Below are positions 38,050 through 49,422 of a DNA stretch of 64,000 nucleotides, piece by piece. The number at the start of each line of letters is the position of its first letter. The stretch's first letter is position 1. Origin of the DNA: Azoarcus sp. (GTDB taxonomy: Bacteria > Pseudomonadota > Gammaproteobacteria > Burkholderiales > Rhodocyclaceae). Both the position numbers and the translations under genes were made by a program. The stretch lies in assembly GCA_031268195.1 (NCBI GenBank), contig JAIRXQ010000060.1, positions 28,643-92,642 on the forward strand. The letters run 5' to 3'. The notes beneath the pieces are model-generated. The model worked only from the letters and a program-made list of their open reading frames with translations. It ran no database searches and was not told the DNA's origin.

Positions 38050-40908
38050 TTATGGATTATTCGGGGATTGTGGCGTGGTTTCCTGTATGGGGCCGAACGC
38101 GTGTTCAACCACGGCCTTTTGCTGCTGCACGTGCTTGGCGTGATAACCGACGGCGGGCGAAGCCGAGGCCGGGCGGCTCACGAGCAGGAGCTTGCGCTTG
38201 CCCAGTGCGTTGGTGAGATGCTGGCGCGAAGCGAGCCAGTACCACGCGCCCTGATTGCGCGGTTCTTCCTGACACCAGATCAGTTCGCTGGCGTTGGGGA
38301 ACTGCCCGATGGCGGCGGCGAATTCTCCGGCCGGGAACGGATAAAGCTGCTCGATGCGCACCAGCGCGGTATCGGTGATCTTCCGCTCGCGGCGATGCGC
38401 GAGTAGCTCGTAGTAAATCTTGCCCTGGCACAGCACGACGCGCTTGACCTTCCTGGCATCGAGCTGTTCGAGTTCCGGAATCACCGTGCGGAAATAGCCC
38501 TTGGAAAATTCTTCGAGACTCGAAACCGCTTCCTTGTGTCGCAGCAGCGATTTGGGTGAGATGACGATGAGCGGCTTGCGCAGCTTGCGCAGCATCTGAC
38601 GGCGCAACAGGTGGAAGATCTGCGCCGGAGTGGTCGGCACGCATACTTGCCAGTTATCCTCCGCCGCCATGTTCATGAAGCGCTCCAGCCGCGCCGAGGT
38701 GTGTTCCGGCCCCGCGCCTTCGTAACCGTGCGGCAGAAGCAGCGTCAGATCCGAGAGGCGGCCCCACTTGGCCTCACCTGATGAAATGAACTGGTCGATC
38801 ACCACTTGTGCGCCGTTCAGGAAGTCACCGAACTGCGCTTCCCAGACCACGAGTTCGTTGGGTTCGGCGGTCGCGTAGCCGTACTCGAAGGCAAGTACGC
38901 CTTCTTCCGAGAGCACCGAATCGAAGCACTGGAACCTTGCCTGGCCGTCCTGAATGTTGGCGAGCGGCACATGCACACCATCGTCCCACTTTGTGCGGGC
39001 CTGGTCGTGCAACACGGCATGACGGTGGAAGAAGGTGCCACGCCCGATGTCCTCGCCGGACAGACGCACACCGAAGCCCTGCGCGAGCAAACTGGCGTAG
39101 GCGAGGTTTTCGCCCATCCCCCAGTCGAACGGCAGTTCTCCCCGGCCCATCGCGGCGCGATCGTCGATGATCTTCTTGACGCGCGGATGCAGCACGAAAC
39201 CATCGGGAACCGTGGTGAGCCGTTCGGCCAGCCGCCGCACTTCCTGCGCGGGAATCGCAGTCTTGGCCTCGTCGCTGTAAGGCTGGCGCAGGAACGGCAG
39301 CCATTCCGCCGAATGGCTGCGATTGTGGCCGGTCAGCACCGGGCTGTAGAGCAGTTCGCCCCGGTCGAGGTGATCGCGGTATTCCGTGATCATCTTTTCC
39401 GGCTCGCCGGCGGCAAGCGTCCCCTGTGCCACGAGTTTGTCCGCGTAGAGTTTGCGCGTGCCCGGATGCTTCTGGATGGTTTGGTACATCAAGGGCTGCG
39501 TCACCATCGGCTCGTCCTGCTCGTTATGGCCGAGCTTGCGGTAGCAGAAGATGTCGATGGCCACATCTTTCTTGAATTCCTGCCGGAATTCGATCGCCAG
39601 CCTCGTGACGAAGGCCACCGCTTCCGGGTCGTCGCCATTGACGTGGAAGATCGGCGCTTCGACCAGCTTGAAGATGTCGGTGCAGTAGAGCGACGAGCGC
39701 AAATCGCGCGGGTCGGACGTGGTAAAGCCGATCTGGTTGTTGATGACCAGATGCACCGTGCCGCCCGTGCCATAGCCGCGTGTCTGCGAGAAATTGAGCA
39801 TTTCCTGATTGACGCCCTGCCCGGCCACGGCCGCATCGCCGTGGATGAGCACCGGCAACACTTCGCTCTTGGCCGTGTCGCCGCGCCGCGTCTGGCGCGC
39901 GTATACCGAGCCTTGCACCACCGGATTGATGATCTCCAGGTGCGAGGGGTTAAAGGCGAGCACGAGGTGCATCGGCCCGCCCGGCGTCATCACGTCGGAG
40001 GAGAAGCCCATGTGGTATTTGACATCGCCCGCCGTGAGATCGACCTGCGCCTTGCCCTCGAATTCGGAGAACAGATTCGAGGGCGATTTGCCGAGGATGT
40101 TGACCAGCATGTTCAGGCGGCCGCGGTGCGCCATGCCAATCACCGTTTCGGCCACGCCCAGTTCGCCCGCGATGCGCAGGATTTCGTCCATCGCAACGAT
40201 GGCCGACTCGCCGCCCTCAAGCGAGAAGCGCTTTTGCCCGACGTAGCGCGTGTGCAGATAGCGTTCCAGCGTTTCGGCGGCGGTGACGCGCTCCAGCAGG
40301 CGACGCTTGGTTTCCGGCGGATAGTTCGGCGTGGCGCGCACGCCTTCGAGACGTTCGCGTATCCAGCGTTTCTGGTTCTCGTCGGAGATGTGCAGGAATT
40401 CAGTGCCGACCGAACCGCAATACGTTTGCCGCACCGCTTCGAGAATCTCACGCAGCGTGGCGCGATCTTCCGGGAAGCCATGAAACGAGCCGACGTGGAA
40501 GGTTTTCGACAGATCGGCCTCGGTGAAACCGTAGTAGGACGGCTCCAGTTCCGCAATCTGCGGGCGCTCGCCGCGCTTCAGGGGATCGAGGTTGGCGCGG
40601 CGGTTGCCGAGGTAGCGATGCGCGCTGATGAGCAGCAGCACACTGGCTTGCAGCTTGTTCTCGCCCTCGGCGCTGGCGGTACGCATCGGACCGCGCTTGG
40701 CCATTTGCTCGAAGGCGGTGATGATCGGGCGGTGCGCCACATCGCGCACTGCCGCCCCCGCCTGCGCCTGAAGGCGGTCGAAGTATTCACGCCAGTTATC
40801 GCTGACCGAAGCGGGATCGGCCAAGTAGTTTTCGTACAGATCTTCGATGAAAGGCGCGTTCTGACCGTACAAATAGGACGTGCCAAGCAACTCTTTTTCT
40901 TTACTCAT
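38050..40908 (-). CDS. sucA: 2-oxoglutarate dehydrogenase E1
   Basis: Thiamine-diphosphate enzyme that decarboxylates 2-oxoglutarate and succinylates the E2 lipoyl group. The 952-residue product has the N-terminal E2-binding segment [37 protein letters not shown], the ThDP/Mg motif [29 protein letters not shown] and [18 protein letters not shown] start at [11 protein letters not shown]; an ATG six codons upstream is possible. It follows gltA after 165 bases and precedes sucB by 23. Confidence 0.96.
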   Translation of the reverse strand: MSKEKELLGTSYLYGQNAPFIEDLYENYLADPASVSDNWREYFDRLQAQAGAAVRDVAHRPIITAFEQMAKRGPMRTASAEGENKLQASVLLLISAHRYLGNRRANLDPLKRGERPQIAELEPSYYGFTEADLSKTFHVGSFHGFPEDRATLREILEAVRQTYCGSVGTEFLHISDENQKRWIRERLEGVRATPNYPPETKRRLLERVTAAETLERYLHTRYVGQKRFSLEGGESAIVAMDEILRIAGELGVAETVIGMAHRGRLNMLVNILGKSPSNLFSEFEGKAQVDLTAGDVKYHMGFSSDVMTPGGPMHLVLAFNPSHLEIINPVVQGSVYARQTRRGDTAKSEVLPVLIHGDAAVAGQGVNQEMLNFSQTRGYGTGGTVHLVINNQIGFTTSDPRDLRSSLYCTDIFKLVEAPIFHVNGDDPEAVAFVTRLAIEFRQEFKKDVAIDIFCYRKLGHNEQDEPMVTQPLMYQTIQKHPGTRKLYADKLVAQGTLAAGEPEKMITEYRDHLDRGELLYSPVLTGHNRSHSAEWLPFLRQPYSDEAKTAIPAQEVRRLAERLTTVPDGFVLHPRVKKIIDDRAAMGRGELPFDWGMGENLAYASLLAQGFGVRLSGEDIGRGTFFHRHAVLHDQARTKWDDGVHVPLANIQDGQARFQCFDSVLSEEGVLAFEYGYATAEPNELVVWEAQFGDFLNGAQVVIDQFISSGEAKWGRLSDLTLLLPHGYEGAGPEHTSARLERFMNMAAEDNWQVCVPTTPAQIFHLLRRQMLRKLRKPLIVISPKSLLRHKEAVSSLEEFSKGYFRTVIPELEQLDARKVKRVVLCQGKIYYELLAHRRERKITDTALVRIEQLYPFPAGEFAAAIGQFPNASELIWCQEEPRNQGAWYWLASRQHLTNALGKRKLLLVSRPASASPAVGYHAKHVQQQKAVVEHAFGPIQETTPQSPNNP

Positions 40909-41073
40909 GATGGTATCGCCTGTCATGCAGGATGATGGCCCATGCGGGTGGTGTCCGGTTGCGCCGCTCCCCAGCCGACCGCGTCGGCCGCCCTCTCGAA
41001 GAAAGGGCTCTGGCTTAAGCCTCTTTCTCCGGGACGGGTGGCACGAAGCGCCAAAGAGAGCGAATCGCCGGAA

Positions 41074-42369
<1,296 letters not shown>

Positions 42370-42479
42370 GGTGTGGTGTCTCCTTTCTTGTGTGCTCGTC
42401 TAATCGAAGTCGAAGTTCAAAACTCCCTGGAGTCCGAAACTTCCCGTTTGATTCAAGCTCGCCGCAACGTCTGCGCCCA

Positions 42480-42716
42480 TCAGCCCTGGCGCAGCCGCGC
42501 GACCATATCCTTCCAGCGTTCGACTTCGCAGGGCTTGCTGCCATTGATCATGGCCCAGAGCTCGAAGTCATCGCAGCGCAGCAAATCCTCGAAATCAGCC
42601 AGTTGCCCCTCGTTCAAACCGCCGAACCCGTTGGCGAGGAACCGCTCCAGCACCAGATCGAGTTCCAGCAGCGAGCGACGGCACTGCCAGCGCACCCTGC
42701 CCCTGTTGACAGCCAT
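42480..42716 (-). CDS. sdhE: FAD assembly factor SdhE
   Basis: Small cytosolic protein that helps attach FAD to SdhA. The 78-residue product RVRWQCRRSLLELDLVLERF ... LADFEDLLRCDDFELW agrees with the family in length and in the helical fold. The conserved RGxxE motif reads R-S-L-L-E here, serine in place of glycine; this could be natural variation in Betaproteobacteria. It lies three bases after sdhB, so translation is probably coupled. Confidence 0.88.
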   Translation of the reverse strand: MAVNRGRVRWQCRRSLLELDLVLERFLANGFGGLNEGQLADFEDLLRCDDFELWAMINGSKPCEVERWKDMVARLRQG

Positions 42717-42719
42717 CGA

Positions 42720-43430
42720 TCAGATCGCCCGGCGAACCATGAGATCCTTGATTTTGCCGATGGCCCGCGTCGGATTCAGACTCTTCGGACAGACATGGAC
42801 GCAACTCATGATCGTGTGGCAACGGAACAGCCGGTACGGGTCTTCGAGATTGTCCAGCCGCTCGCCGGCGGCGCGGTCGCGCGTATCCGCAATGAAGCGG
42901 TACGCGTTGAGCAGACCGGATGGGCCGACGAACTTGTCCGGGTTCCACCAGAACGACGGACAGGCCGTCGAACAACATGCGCACAGGATACATTCATAAA
43001 GCCCGTTGAGCTCCTCGCGTTCCTCCGGCGTTTGCAGGCGTTCGCGTTCGGGAGCGGGCTCGTCGTTGATGAGATAGGGCTTGATCGAGTGGTATTGCTT
43101 GAAGAACTGCGTCATATCCACGATCAGGTCGCGGATCACCGGCAGGCCGGGCAACGGGCGCAGGACGATCGGCTGCTGGAGGCTGTCGACATCGGTCAGG
43201 CACGCCAGCACGTTGGTGCCGTTGACGTTCATCGCGTCCGAGCCGCACACACCTTCGCGGCAGGAACGCCGGAACGACAGGCTATCGTCCTTGGCTTTCA
43301 GGCGCACCAGCGCATCGAGCAGCTTCACGTCCTGCGGCTCGAGATCGACCTCGATGTCCTGCATATAGGGCGCTTCGTCCCGGTCGGGATCGTAGCGGTA
43401 GATCTTGAATTGAACGGCACGTGTGCTCAT
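42720..43430 (-). CDS. sdhB: Succinate dehydrogenase iron-sulfur subunit
   Basis: Electron-transfer subunit of complex II with three Fe-S clusters. The 236-residue product has the [2Fe-2S] ligands in SCREGVCGSDAMNVNG and LAC, the [4Fe-4S] ligands in CILCACCSTACPSFWW, and the [3Fe-4S] set in RCHTIMSCVHVCPKSLNP. Start at the ATG giving MSTRAVQFKIYRYDPD; the longer frame overlaps sdhA. It lies 19 bases after sdhA and is followed by sdhE. Confidence 0.96.
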   Translation of the reverse strand: MSTRAVQFKIYRYDPDRDEAPYMQDIEVDLEPQDVKLLDALVRLKAKDDSLSFRRSCREGVCGSDAMNVNGTNVLACLTDVDSLQQPIVLRPLPGLPVIRDLIVDMTQFFKQYHSIKPYLINDEPAPERERLQTPEEREELNGLYECILCACCSTACPSFWWNPDKFVGPSGLLNAYRFIADTRDRAAGERLDNLEDPYRLFRCHTIMSCVHVCPKSLNPTRAIGKIKDLMVRRAI

Positions 43431-43449
43431 TTGCAATTTTCTCCCGCGC

Positions 43450-45243
43450 TCAGTAAGTCCGCTTGGCGAGCGCGATCGGCTCGACATCGTCCGACATCGG
43501 TTTGAGATGCACCGGCTTGTATTCCAGATGGTTTTCGGCACTGAACCAGAGCGTGTGCTTCAACCAGTTCTGATCGTCGCGGCCATTCGGGTGCTCCGGC
43601 GTATCCGGCGCGTCGTCGCGCACATGCGCGCCGCGCGATTCCTTGCGCGCTTCGGCAGAAACCATCGTCGCCCGCGCGACCTCGATCTGGTTGTCCAGCT
43701 CCAGCGCATCCTGGCGCGCGGTATTCCAGACACGGGATTTGTCGTTGATGAAAGTGCTCTTGGCGGCCTCGGCCACTTTCATGATTTCGTCGACGCCTTC
43801 CTTGAGCAGTTCGCTGAAGCGGAACACCCCGGCATGCTTTTGCATCGTGCGCTGCATCGTCAGCCGCACGTCGGCCACCGCATAGCCTTCGCTCTGCTTT
43901 CCCAGCCGCGCGAGGCGGGCGAGCGAGCGTTCGGCGGCATCCGCGGGCAGCGGCTTCAGGGAAAGGTCGCCGGATCTGAAATCCGCAACCACCGATTCAC
44001 CCGCCGACTTGCCGAACACGAGCAGGTCGAGCAGCGAGTTCGTGCCCAGACGGTTCGCGCCATGCACCGAGGCACAGGCGCACTCGCCCGCAGCGTAAAA
44101 GCCGGTCACCGGCACGCACGGATCACCATCCTTGGGCGCGATCACCTGTCCCTTGAAGTTGGTGGGAATGCCGCCCATTTGGTAGTGCGCGGTCGGCACC
44201 ACCGGAATCGGCGCCTGAATCGGGTCGACCCCGGCAAAACGAATGGAGATCTCGCGAATGCCGGGCAGCCGCTTCATGATGACTTCGGGCGACAGGTGGG
44301 TGATGTCGAGCATCACATGATCCTTGTGCGGCCCACAGCCGCGCCCTTCATTGATTTCCGTGACCATCGAGCGCGAAACCACGTCGCGCGAAGCCAGGTC
44401 CTTCAGGTTGGGCGCATAGCGTTCCATGAAGCGTTCGCCGCTGGCGTTGCGCAAAATGCCGCCCTCGCCGCGCACGCCCTCGGTAATCAGCACCCCCGCC
44501 CCGGCCACGCCGGTGGGGTGGAATTGCCAGAATTCCATGTCTTCGAGCGGAATGCCCGCACGCGCCGCCATGCCCAGGCCATCGCCCGTGTTGGTGAAGG
44601 CATTGGTGGAGGAATAGAAAATGCGGCCCGCGCCGCCGGTGGCGAACACCGTGGCCTTGGCGTGGAAGATCGACACTTCGCCGGTTTCCAGCTCCAGCGC
44701 GGTGACGCCGAGTACGTTGCCCATTGCATCGCGCAAGAGGTCGAGCGCCATCCATTCGACGAAGAACTGCGCATGCGCGCGCACGTTGCGCTGGTAGAGC
44801 GCGTGCAGCATCGCATGCCCGGTACGGTCGGCGGCGGCACAGGAGCGCATCACCGGAGCCTTGCCGTAGTTCATCGAATGGCCGCCGAACGGACGTTGGT
44901 AGATTTTGCCCGCGTCGGTGCGGTCGAACGGCATACCGTAGTGTTCGAGTTCGATCACCACCTCGTTGGCCTTGCGCACCATGAATTCGATGGAATCCTG
45001 ATCGCCCAGCCAGTCCGACCCCTTCACGGTGTCATACATATGCCAGTGCCAGTGATCCTCGGTGGTGTTACCCAGCGATGCCGCCACCCCACCCTGCGCG
45101 GCGACGGTATGCGAGCGGGTGGGAAACACCTTGGAGAGCACGGCAGTTTTCAGCCCGGCCTCGGACAATTGCAGCGCGGCGCGCAAACCGGCGCCCCCGG
45201 CGCCGACGATGACCGCATCGAAAGTACGTTTTGCGACGTTCAC
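43450..45243 (-). CDS. sdhA: Succinate dehydrogenase flavoprotein subunit
   Basis: Oxidises succinate to fumarate at a covalently bound FAD. The 597-residue product starts with GTG two bases after the sdhD stop, with GGAGG upstream. FAD loop [20 protein letters not shown], the flavinylated histidine in [34 protein letters not shown] with the active-site residues, and [14 protein letters not shown] are all present. Part of sdhCDAB. Confidence 0.97.
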   Translation of the reverse strand: MNVAKRTFDAVIVGAGGAGLRAALQLSEAGLKTAVLSKVFPTRSHTVAAQGGVAASLGNTTEDHWHWHMYDTVKGSDWLGDQDSIEFMVRKANEVVIELEHYGMPFDRTDAGKIYQRPFGGHSMNYGKAPVMRSCAAADRTGHAMLHALYQRNVRAHAQFFVEWMALDLLRDAMGNVLGVTALELETGEVSIFHAKATVFATGGAGRIFYSSTNAFTNTGDGLGMAARAGIPLEDMEFWQFHPTGVAGAGVLITEGVRGEGGILRNASGERFMERYAPNLKDLASRDVVSRSMVTEINEGRGCGPHKDHVMLDITHLSPEVIMKRLPGIREISIRFAGVDPIQAPIPVVPTAHYQMGGIPTNFKGQVIAPKDGDPCVPVTGFYAAGECACASVHGANRLGTNSLLDLLVFGKSAGESVVADFRSGDLSLKPLPADAAERSLARLARLGKQSEGYAVADVRLTMQRTMQKHAGVFRFSELLKEGVDEIMKVAEAAKSTFINDKSRVWNTARQDALELDNQIEVARATMVSAEARKESRGAHVRDDAPDTPEHPNGRDDQNWLKHTLWFSAENHLEYKPVHLKPMSDDVEPIALAKRTY

Positions 45244-45245
45244 GC

Positions 45246-45593
45246 TCAGAGCCTCCAAAGAATCCGCACCGCCCAACCCACGTAACCGGCAAGCAGCAAG
45301 AAAGTGAACAGGTGCAGCGCGAAACGCACGCCCACGGGCTTCACATAGTCCATCCAGATGTCGCGCACGCCGATCCAGGCGTGATAGCAGAGCGCGAGGA
45401 TGAACAGGAAACCGAAGAACCTGACGGATGCCTTCGAGAACAGTTCGACCCAGTTTGAAAAATTGAACTCCGGCAAACCGAGCAGACAGAAGACGAAAAC
45501 GACCGAGAACAACACCATGTAGATGGCGGTGGCACGCTGGATGATCCAGTCCTTCAGGCCGTAATGCGCGCCGACGACGATGCGGTCTACCAT
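45246..45593 (-). CDS. sdhD: Succinate dehydrogenase membrane anchor subunit
   Basis: Membrane anchor of complex II that with SdhC holds haem b and the quinone site. The 115-residue product has three predicted membrane spans ([37 protein letters not shown] and [17 protein letters not shown]). The histidine of [13 protein letters not shown] is the likely haem/quinone-site residue. The ATG overlaps the sdhC end by seven bases. Confidence 0.92.
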   Translation of the reverse strand: MVDRIVVGAHYGLKDWIIQRATAIYMVLFSVVFVFCLLGLPEFNFSNWVELFSKASVRFFGFLFILALCYHAWIGVRDIWMDYVKPVGVRFALHLFTFLLLAGYVGWAVRILWRL

Positions 45594-45994
45594 AATGCCA
45601 CCCCGAAGATGAGGGTGAGCGCGAGGCTCACGGCAAAGACGACGATGGTGGATTTGCGCGCTTCCGGCAGCCCAACGCCGATGTGCACGTCGATGAGCAA
45701 AAAGCGGATGCCCGCACAGAAGTGATGCAGGTAGGCCCACAGCAGCCCCAGCAGCAGGAGCCTCGCCAGAGGATTCGCGACGATCTCCCTGAAACTGTCG
45801 AACGCGCCGGGCGAAGTCAGGCTCCGGTCGAGCAGAAAAAGCAGGAAAGGCAGCAGCAGGAACAGCCCGGCACCGCTCACCCGGTGCAAGATCGACAGGA
45901 AACCCGGCAAGGGCAGCCGCATTCCCAGTTCAAAGACATCCAGGTACTTCGGCCGGGGCCTCGGTTCCTGTCTAACCACGGTGACTTCCGACAT
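45587..45994 (-). CDS. sdhC: Succinate dehydrogenase cytochrome b556 subunit
   Basis: First gene of the sdh operon: haem-b anchor subunit of complex II. The 135-residue product contains the SdhC signature [17 protein letters not shown] and [18 protein letters not shown] with the axial haem histidine, and three membrane spans. GGAGGGAAG before the ATG. The gntR gene upstream ends 84 bases away, on the same strand; promoter sequences were not recognised with confidence. Confidence 0.93.
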   Translation of the reverse strand: MSEVTVVRQEPRPRPKYLDVFELGMRLPLPGFLSILHRVSGAGLFLLLPFLLFLLDRSLTSPGAFDSFREIVANPLARLLLLGLLWAYLHHFCAGIRFLLIDVHIGVGLPEARKSTIVVFAVSLALTLIFGVALW

Positions 45995-46078
45995 GAAAAC
46001 TTCCCTCCAGCAAGAGCGGTTTCATCCGCCTCAATATCACAAACCGATGGATCGGCACGGGACGTGTGGGACCGATCT

Positions 46079-46807
46079 TCAGGTCAATTCGTTCAGATAA
46101 TAATGCCCTACCGTCGAATAAACACCCCGTCGCCATTCGACTGGCTTATCGCCGTACGTGTACGTCACGCGCTCCACGGACAGCAAGGGCGTGCCATCAT
46201 CGACACGCAACAATTCGGCGGCGGCGCGGTCGGCGGCCACGGCGCGAATGCGCTCCTGCGCACGAATCATCCGCAGGCCAAAACGTGTCTCGAACAGCGA
46301 GTAAAGCGAACTGTTCCAGCTTTGCAGCACCTCCAGGCTCAAGCCACGAAAAAGCTCTTCCGGCAGATAGATCTCGTCGCCCACAACGGGCTTTTGGTCG
46401 AACTTCAACACCCGGCGCACGATGATGATCGGCGCACCCAGCTCGATGGCCAGCAGCCGCGCGGCCTCCTGCCCCGCTTTGGCGCGCCAGCAATCGACTG
46501 GCTCGCTGTAGGGGTGAGTCAGATCGCCCTCCTCCGGCACCAGCCGCAGAAAGCGGAACATCTGGCGCGGATCGTTGTGAGAGGCGACGAAGGTGCCCTT
46601 GCCCTGCCTGCGCACCAGAATGTTGTCCGCAGCCATTTCGTCGATGGCCTTGCGCACCGTGCCCTGCGAAACGTTGAACCGTGCCGCGAGCTCCTGCTCG
46701 CTTGGGATAACTTGACCGGGCCGCCATTCACCGCTTTCAAGCGCCTGAAAAATCAGGGACTTGATTTGCCGGTAGAGCGGACTAAACGTGGGAGATTCGC
46801 GCACCAT
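46079..46807 (-). CDS. GntR-family regulator (HutC subfamily) upstream of sdh
   Basis: Transcription factor of 242 residues: an N-terminal winged helix (FSPLYRQIKSLIFQALESG, PSEQELAARFNVSQGTVRKA) and a C-terminal UTRA ligand-binding domain (residues ~85-240, RRVLKFDQKPVVGDEIYLPE). It lies between the sdh operon and divergent mdh, a position seen in Betaproteobacteria, so control of central metabolism is likely; the ligand is unknown. I start at MVRESPTFSPLY because family members begin shortly before FSPLYxQIK; an upstream ATG at 46843 with GGTGGG is a possible alternative. Confidence 0.83.
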   Translation of the reverse strand: MVRESPTFSPLYRQIKSLIFQALESGEWRPGQVIPSEQELAARFNVSQGTVRKAIDEMAADNILVRRQGKGTFVASHNDPRQMFRFLRLVPEEGDLTHPYSEPVDCWRAKAGQEAARLLAIELGAPIIIVRRVLKFDQKPVVGDEIYLPEELFRGLSLEVLQSWNSSLYSLFETRFGLRMIRAQERIRAVAADRAAAELLRVDDGTPLLSVERVTYTYGDKPVEWRRGVYSTVGHYYLNELT

Positions 46808-46860
46808 GTGTAAATTTGAGCACAAAAACGGGGCAACGTCCATTACGCCCACCAAAAAAC

Positions 46861-46882
46861 TTATGTCTTATATATTACATAA
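46861..46882. promoter_or_regulatory. Candidate operator between gntR and mdh
   Basis: An inverted repeat TTATGT-N10-ACATAA in AT-rich DNA (46861-46882), 54 bases upstream of the chosen gntR start and just upstream of the mdh -35 element. GntR proteins bind such short palindromes; the link is inferred from position only. Confidence 0.4.
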
Positions 46883-46890
46883 AACATGAA

Positions 46891-46920
46891 TTGACACACT
46901 CTATGGTTTACCCCTAACAT
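46891..46920 (+). promoter_or_regulatory. Promoter for mdh
   Basis: A consensus -35 TTGACA (46891-46896) and TAACAT (46915-46920) as -10 with an 18-base spacing. Transcription would start near 46927, about 98 bases before the mdh ATG. Confidence 0.5.
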
Positions 46921-47024
46921 CCAGCCGCGCTCGTCCGGTTCGGGTTCGGGCCCGCCCGATTACGACAACACACCGCGACAGTGAGATAATCCCGCACACA
47001 TCAAACCACGAGGGAGGAGAACTC

Positions 47025-48017
47025 ATGAGCAAGACCCCCATTCGCGTCGCCGTCACTGGCGCTGCGGGCCAAATCGGCTACAGCTTGTTGTTCCGCATCG
47101 CCAGCGGTGAAATGCTCGGCAAGGATCAACCCGTCATTTTGCAATTGCTCGACTTGCCACAAGCACAAAAAGCGGTCCGGGGCGTCATCATGGAACTCGA
47201 TGACTGCGCCTTCCCGCTGCTGGCTGGCGTGGAAGCCAGCGACAACCCCGATGTCGCTTTCAAAGATGCCAAGGTTGCGCTGCTCGTCGGCGCCCGCCCG
47301 CGCGGCCCGGGCATGGAACGCAAAGATCTGCTGACCGAAAACGCCAAAATCTTCACTGTTCAGGGCGCATCCATCGGCCAATACGCCGATCCCGCCTGCA
47401 AGGTGCTGGTCGTCGGCAACCCCTGCAACACCAACGCCTTCATCGCCAAGGAAATCGCGCTCAAGTACGGCCGCATCCCGGCGAAGAACTTCACCGCCAT
47501 GCTGCGCCTCGACCACAACCGCGCCCTGTCGCAACTGGCCGCCAAAACCAGCCGTCCGGTTTCCAGCTTCAAAAATCTGGCCGTGTGGGGCAACCATTCG
47601 CCCACGATGTACGCCGACTATCGCTTCGCGACCAGCAACGGCGACAATGTCAAGGCGCTCGTGGGCGACGAGGCGTGGAACAAGGACGTGTTCCTGCCCA
47701 CCGTCGGCAAGCGCGGCGCGGCGATCATCGAGGCGCGCGGCCTCTCGTCGGCGGCCTCCGCCGCCAACGCCGCCATCGACCACATCCGCGACTGGGTGCT
47801 CGGCTCACAGGGCGCCTGGGTGACGATGGGCGTGCCCTCGGACGGCTCCTACGGCATTCCCGAAGGCATCGTCTACGGCTTCCCGGTCACGACCGAAAAT
47901 GGTGCATACAAGATCGTGCAAGGTCTTGAAATCGACGAGTTCTCACGCGAACGCATGACCAAAACGCTAAACGAGCTGCTCGAAGAGCGCGACGGCGTCA
48001 AAGACCTGTTGGCCTGA
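47025..48017 (+). CDS. mdh: Malate dehydrogenase
   Basis: NAD-dependent oxidation of malate to oxaloacetate. The 330-residue product is of the long type found in Beta- and other Proteobacteria: NAD loop [20 protein letters not shown], the mobile-loop arginines in [29 protein letters not shown], the active-site aspartate in [11 protein letters not shown] and histidine in [23 protein letters not shown] lies before the ATG. Divergent from gntR; a strong terminator follows. Confidence 0.97.
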   Translation: MSKTPIRVAVTGAAGQIGYSLLFRIASGEMLGKDQPVILQLLDLPQAQKAVRGVIMELDDCAFPLLAGVEASDNPDVAFKDAKVALLVGARPRGPGMERKDLLTENAKIFTVQGASIGQYADPACKVLVVGNPCNTNAFIAKEIALKYGRIPAKNFTAMLRLDHNRALSQLAAKTSRPVSSFKNLAVWGNHSPTMYADYRFATSNGDNVKALVGDEAWNKDVFLPTVGKRGAAIIEARGLSSAASAANAAIDHIRDWVLGSQGAWVTMGVPSDGSYGIPEGIVYGFPVTTENGAYKIVQGLEIDEFSRERMTKTLNELLEERDGVKDLLA

Positions 48018-48044
48018 AACCGCCGCCCTGAAACTTCATCGCAA

Positions 48045-48078
48045 AAGCGCGTGGCCAATGGCCGCGCGCTTTTTTTTT
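48045..48078 (+). terminator. Terminator of mdh
   Basis: A 12-bp stem (AAGCGCGTGGCC / GGCCGCGCGCTT, one G-U pair) with an AAT loop, followed by a run of T's to 48078. It overlaps the stop codon of the convergent gene. Confidence 0.9.
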
Positions 48079-48439
48079 ACGGCCCGACCTTCTCGACGAC
48101 GCCCCCTTCTTCCACGCCCCCTTCCCCTACGCTCTCTTGCGGGACGCGCACAGCGGCCTCGTTCGGGGGGGCGGGGGGCGGCGCGGTCTGCGCTTCGATT
48201 CGCGGCAACCATGGCAGGAAAAAGTTGAGTTCCGGGGATTTTTCCTCCCGCTCCGCCGCCAGCGCAGGCAGCCACGCAACGGGCAAGGTCGCCATCGATT
48301 CCATCCAGCGCCGCCACGACCCGTGCCAGTCGCTCCACACCGCATTCCAGTCGCCAAGCGCCAGCCACGGCCGCGTCCAGACCGACACCCACATGCCCGG
48401 CAAACCGAGCATGTCGTAACCCGTTCCCCAAAGTCGCAT
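48077..48439 (-). CDS. Trp-rich hypothetical protein
   Basis: A 120-residue protein I do not recognise. The ATG at 48439 has GGAGAGGA nearby. The N-terminal half is rich in tryptophan, with repeated W spaced 4-5 residues apart (LGDWNAVWSDWHGSWRRWME), giving an amphipathic helix, followed by a proline-rich and then glutamate/glycine-rich tail. The N-terminal part (MWVSVWTRPWLAL) is reminiscent of short proteins found beside polyhydroxyalkanoate genes, but nothing near supports that here. The frame is open upstream to 48754, but that would run through the tRNA-Arg, so the internal ATG is chosen. It converges with mdh and its stop lies in that terminator. Confidence 0.5.
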   Translation of the reverse strand: MRLWGTGYDMLGLPGMWVSVWTRPWLALGDWNAVWSDWHGSWRRWMESMATLPVAWLPALAAEREEKSPELNFFLPWLPRIEAQTAPPPAPPNEAAVRVPQESVGEGGVEEGGVVEKVGP

Positions 48440-48667
48440 CGATCCTCTCCTTTTTTGTCGCCACGCGATGAGCGAAGAAGAATACTCCGCCAGAACAACG
48501 CCGCCACGCTTCCCTGGAGGCCGCGTCAGGGAAAACCGCACGGCGCCCGCCAACTTGCACCTGCACCGCCCATTGAGCCCATTGCGCCCTTTACGCGGGC
48601 AGGACGGGATAAACGCACTTGACTTTGTGCGCGACTCCACTAGAATGCCGCCCCTTGCAGCACCCAA

Positions 48668-48744
48668 GCGCCCGTAGCTCATCTGGATAGAGTACCTGGC
48701 TACGAACCAGGGGGTAGGGAGTTCGAATCTCTCCGGGCGCGCCA
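48668..48744 (+). tRNA. tRNA-Arg (anticodon ACG)
   Basis: 77 bases with a complete cloverleaf: acceptor stem GCGCCCG/CGGGCGC, D-arm GCTCATCTGGATAGAGT, anticodon stem CCTGG/CCAGG with loop CTACGAA giving anticodon ACG, and T-arm GGGAGTTCGAATCTCTC, with discriminator G and encoded CCA. Anticodon ACG reads the CGU/CGC/CGA codons after conversion to inosine. Confidence 0.97.
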
Positions 48745-48755
48745 CAGACATCAAG

Positions 48756-48785
48756 GGGTTGGACGGTTTTCGTCCGGCCCTTTTT
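48756..48785 (+). terminator. Terminator of the tRNA-Arg transcript
   Basis: Stem GGGTTGGACG/CGTCCGGCCC with two G-U pairs and a GTTTT loop, followed by TTTTT, 11 bases after the CCA end. Confidence 0.85.
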
Positions 48786-48873
48786 CACTTGCGTCGCCCG
48801 GTTTGTTATGATCCGCAGCCTCATGCCAGAATCGCCTGAAATAGACTGACCCCCCGGAGGGAGAACGGACAAA

Positions 48874-49422
48874 ATGAGTATCTACGCGCTAGGCGGAATC
48901 AAACCCCGAATTGGCGAAGATTGCTGGATCGCCCACAACGCAACGGTGATTGGAGATGTGAGCATTGGGCGCGCGGCGAGCATCTGGTACAACGTCGTCA
49001 TTCGCGGCGACAACGCGCCCATCAGGATCGGAGACGGCACCAATATTCAGGACGGCACCGTCCTCCATAACGATGCGGGCGTGCCGCTCACCATCGGCGC
49101 GGGCGTCACCGTCGGGCACATGGCGATGCTGCACGGCTGTACCATCGGCGACGGCTGTCTGATCGGCATCAACGCCGTCGTGCTCAACAACGCCGTGCTC
49201 GGCAAGGATTGCTTGATCGGCGCCAATGCGCTGATTCCCGAAGGCAAGGCGATTCCAGAACGCTCGCTGGTGGTCGGCTCTCCGGGGCGCGTGCTGCGCA
49301 CGCTCACCGACGAAGAACTCGCCCGTCTGCGCGGCAACGCGAAGCACTATATCGACAACGCTCGTCGTTTCAAGGCCGAACTCCATGAAGTTTCTCCCTC
49401 ATCCGTGCAAGCCGACGCCTGA
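48874..49422 (+). CDS. Gamma-carbonic-anhydrase family protein (YrdA-like)
   Basis: Left-handed beta-helix protein of 182 residues with hexapeptide repeats through most of its length (GEDCWIAHNATVIGDVSIG, VVIRGDNAPIRIGDGTNIQD). The zinc-type histidines occur in TVLHNDAG and TVGHMAMLHGCTIG as in gamma carbonic anhydrases, so metal binding is likely; whether it hydrates CO2 is not known for YrdA-type members. GGAGGGAGA precedes the ATG by ten bases. The next gene begins inside its 3' end, so the two are coupled. Confidence 0.9.
   Translation: MSIYALGGIKPRIGEDCWIAHNATVIGDVSIGRAASIWYNVVIRGDNAPIRIGDGTNIQDGTVLHNDAGVPLTIGAGVTVGHMAMLHGCTIGDGCLIGINAVVLNNAVLGKDCLIGANALIPEGKAIPERSLVVGSPGRVLRTLTDEELARLRGNAKHYIDNARRFKAELHEVSPSSVQADA

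Noticed and set aside
38806..40935. 709-codon open frame on the plus strand opposite sucA
   Set aside because: It is the antisense shadow of a well-conserved gene; its composition is His/Arg-rich with no domain or ribosome site.
43423..45285. 620-codon open frame on the plus strand opposite sdhA
   Set aside because: Antisense shadow of sdhA in GC-rich DNA; no motif and no promoter.
48440..48754. Upstream extension of the Trp-rich hypothetical gene
   Set aside because: It would run antisense through the tRNA-Arg gene and has no conserved sequence; the ATG at 48439 has a good ribosome site.
48591..48872. 93-codon minus-strand ORF over the tRNA
   Set aside because: Antisense to tRNA-Arg and its terminator; chance open frame.
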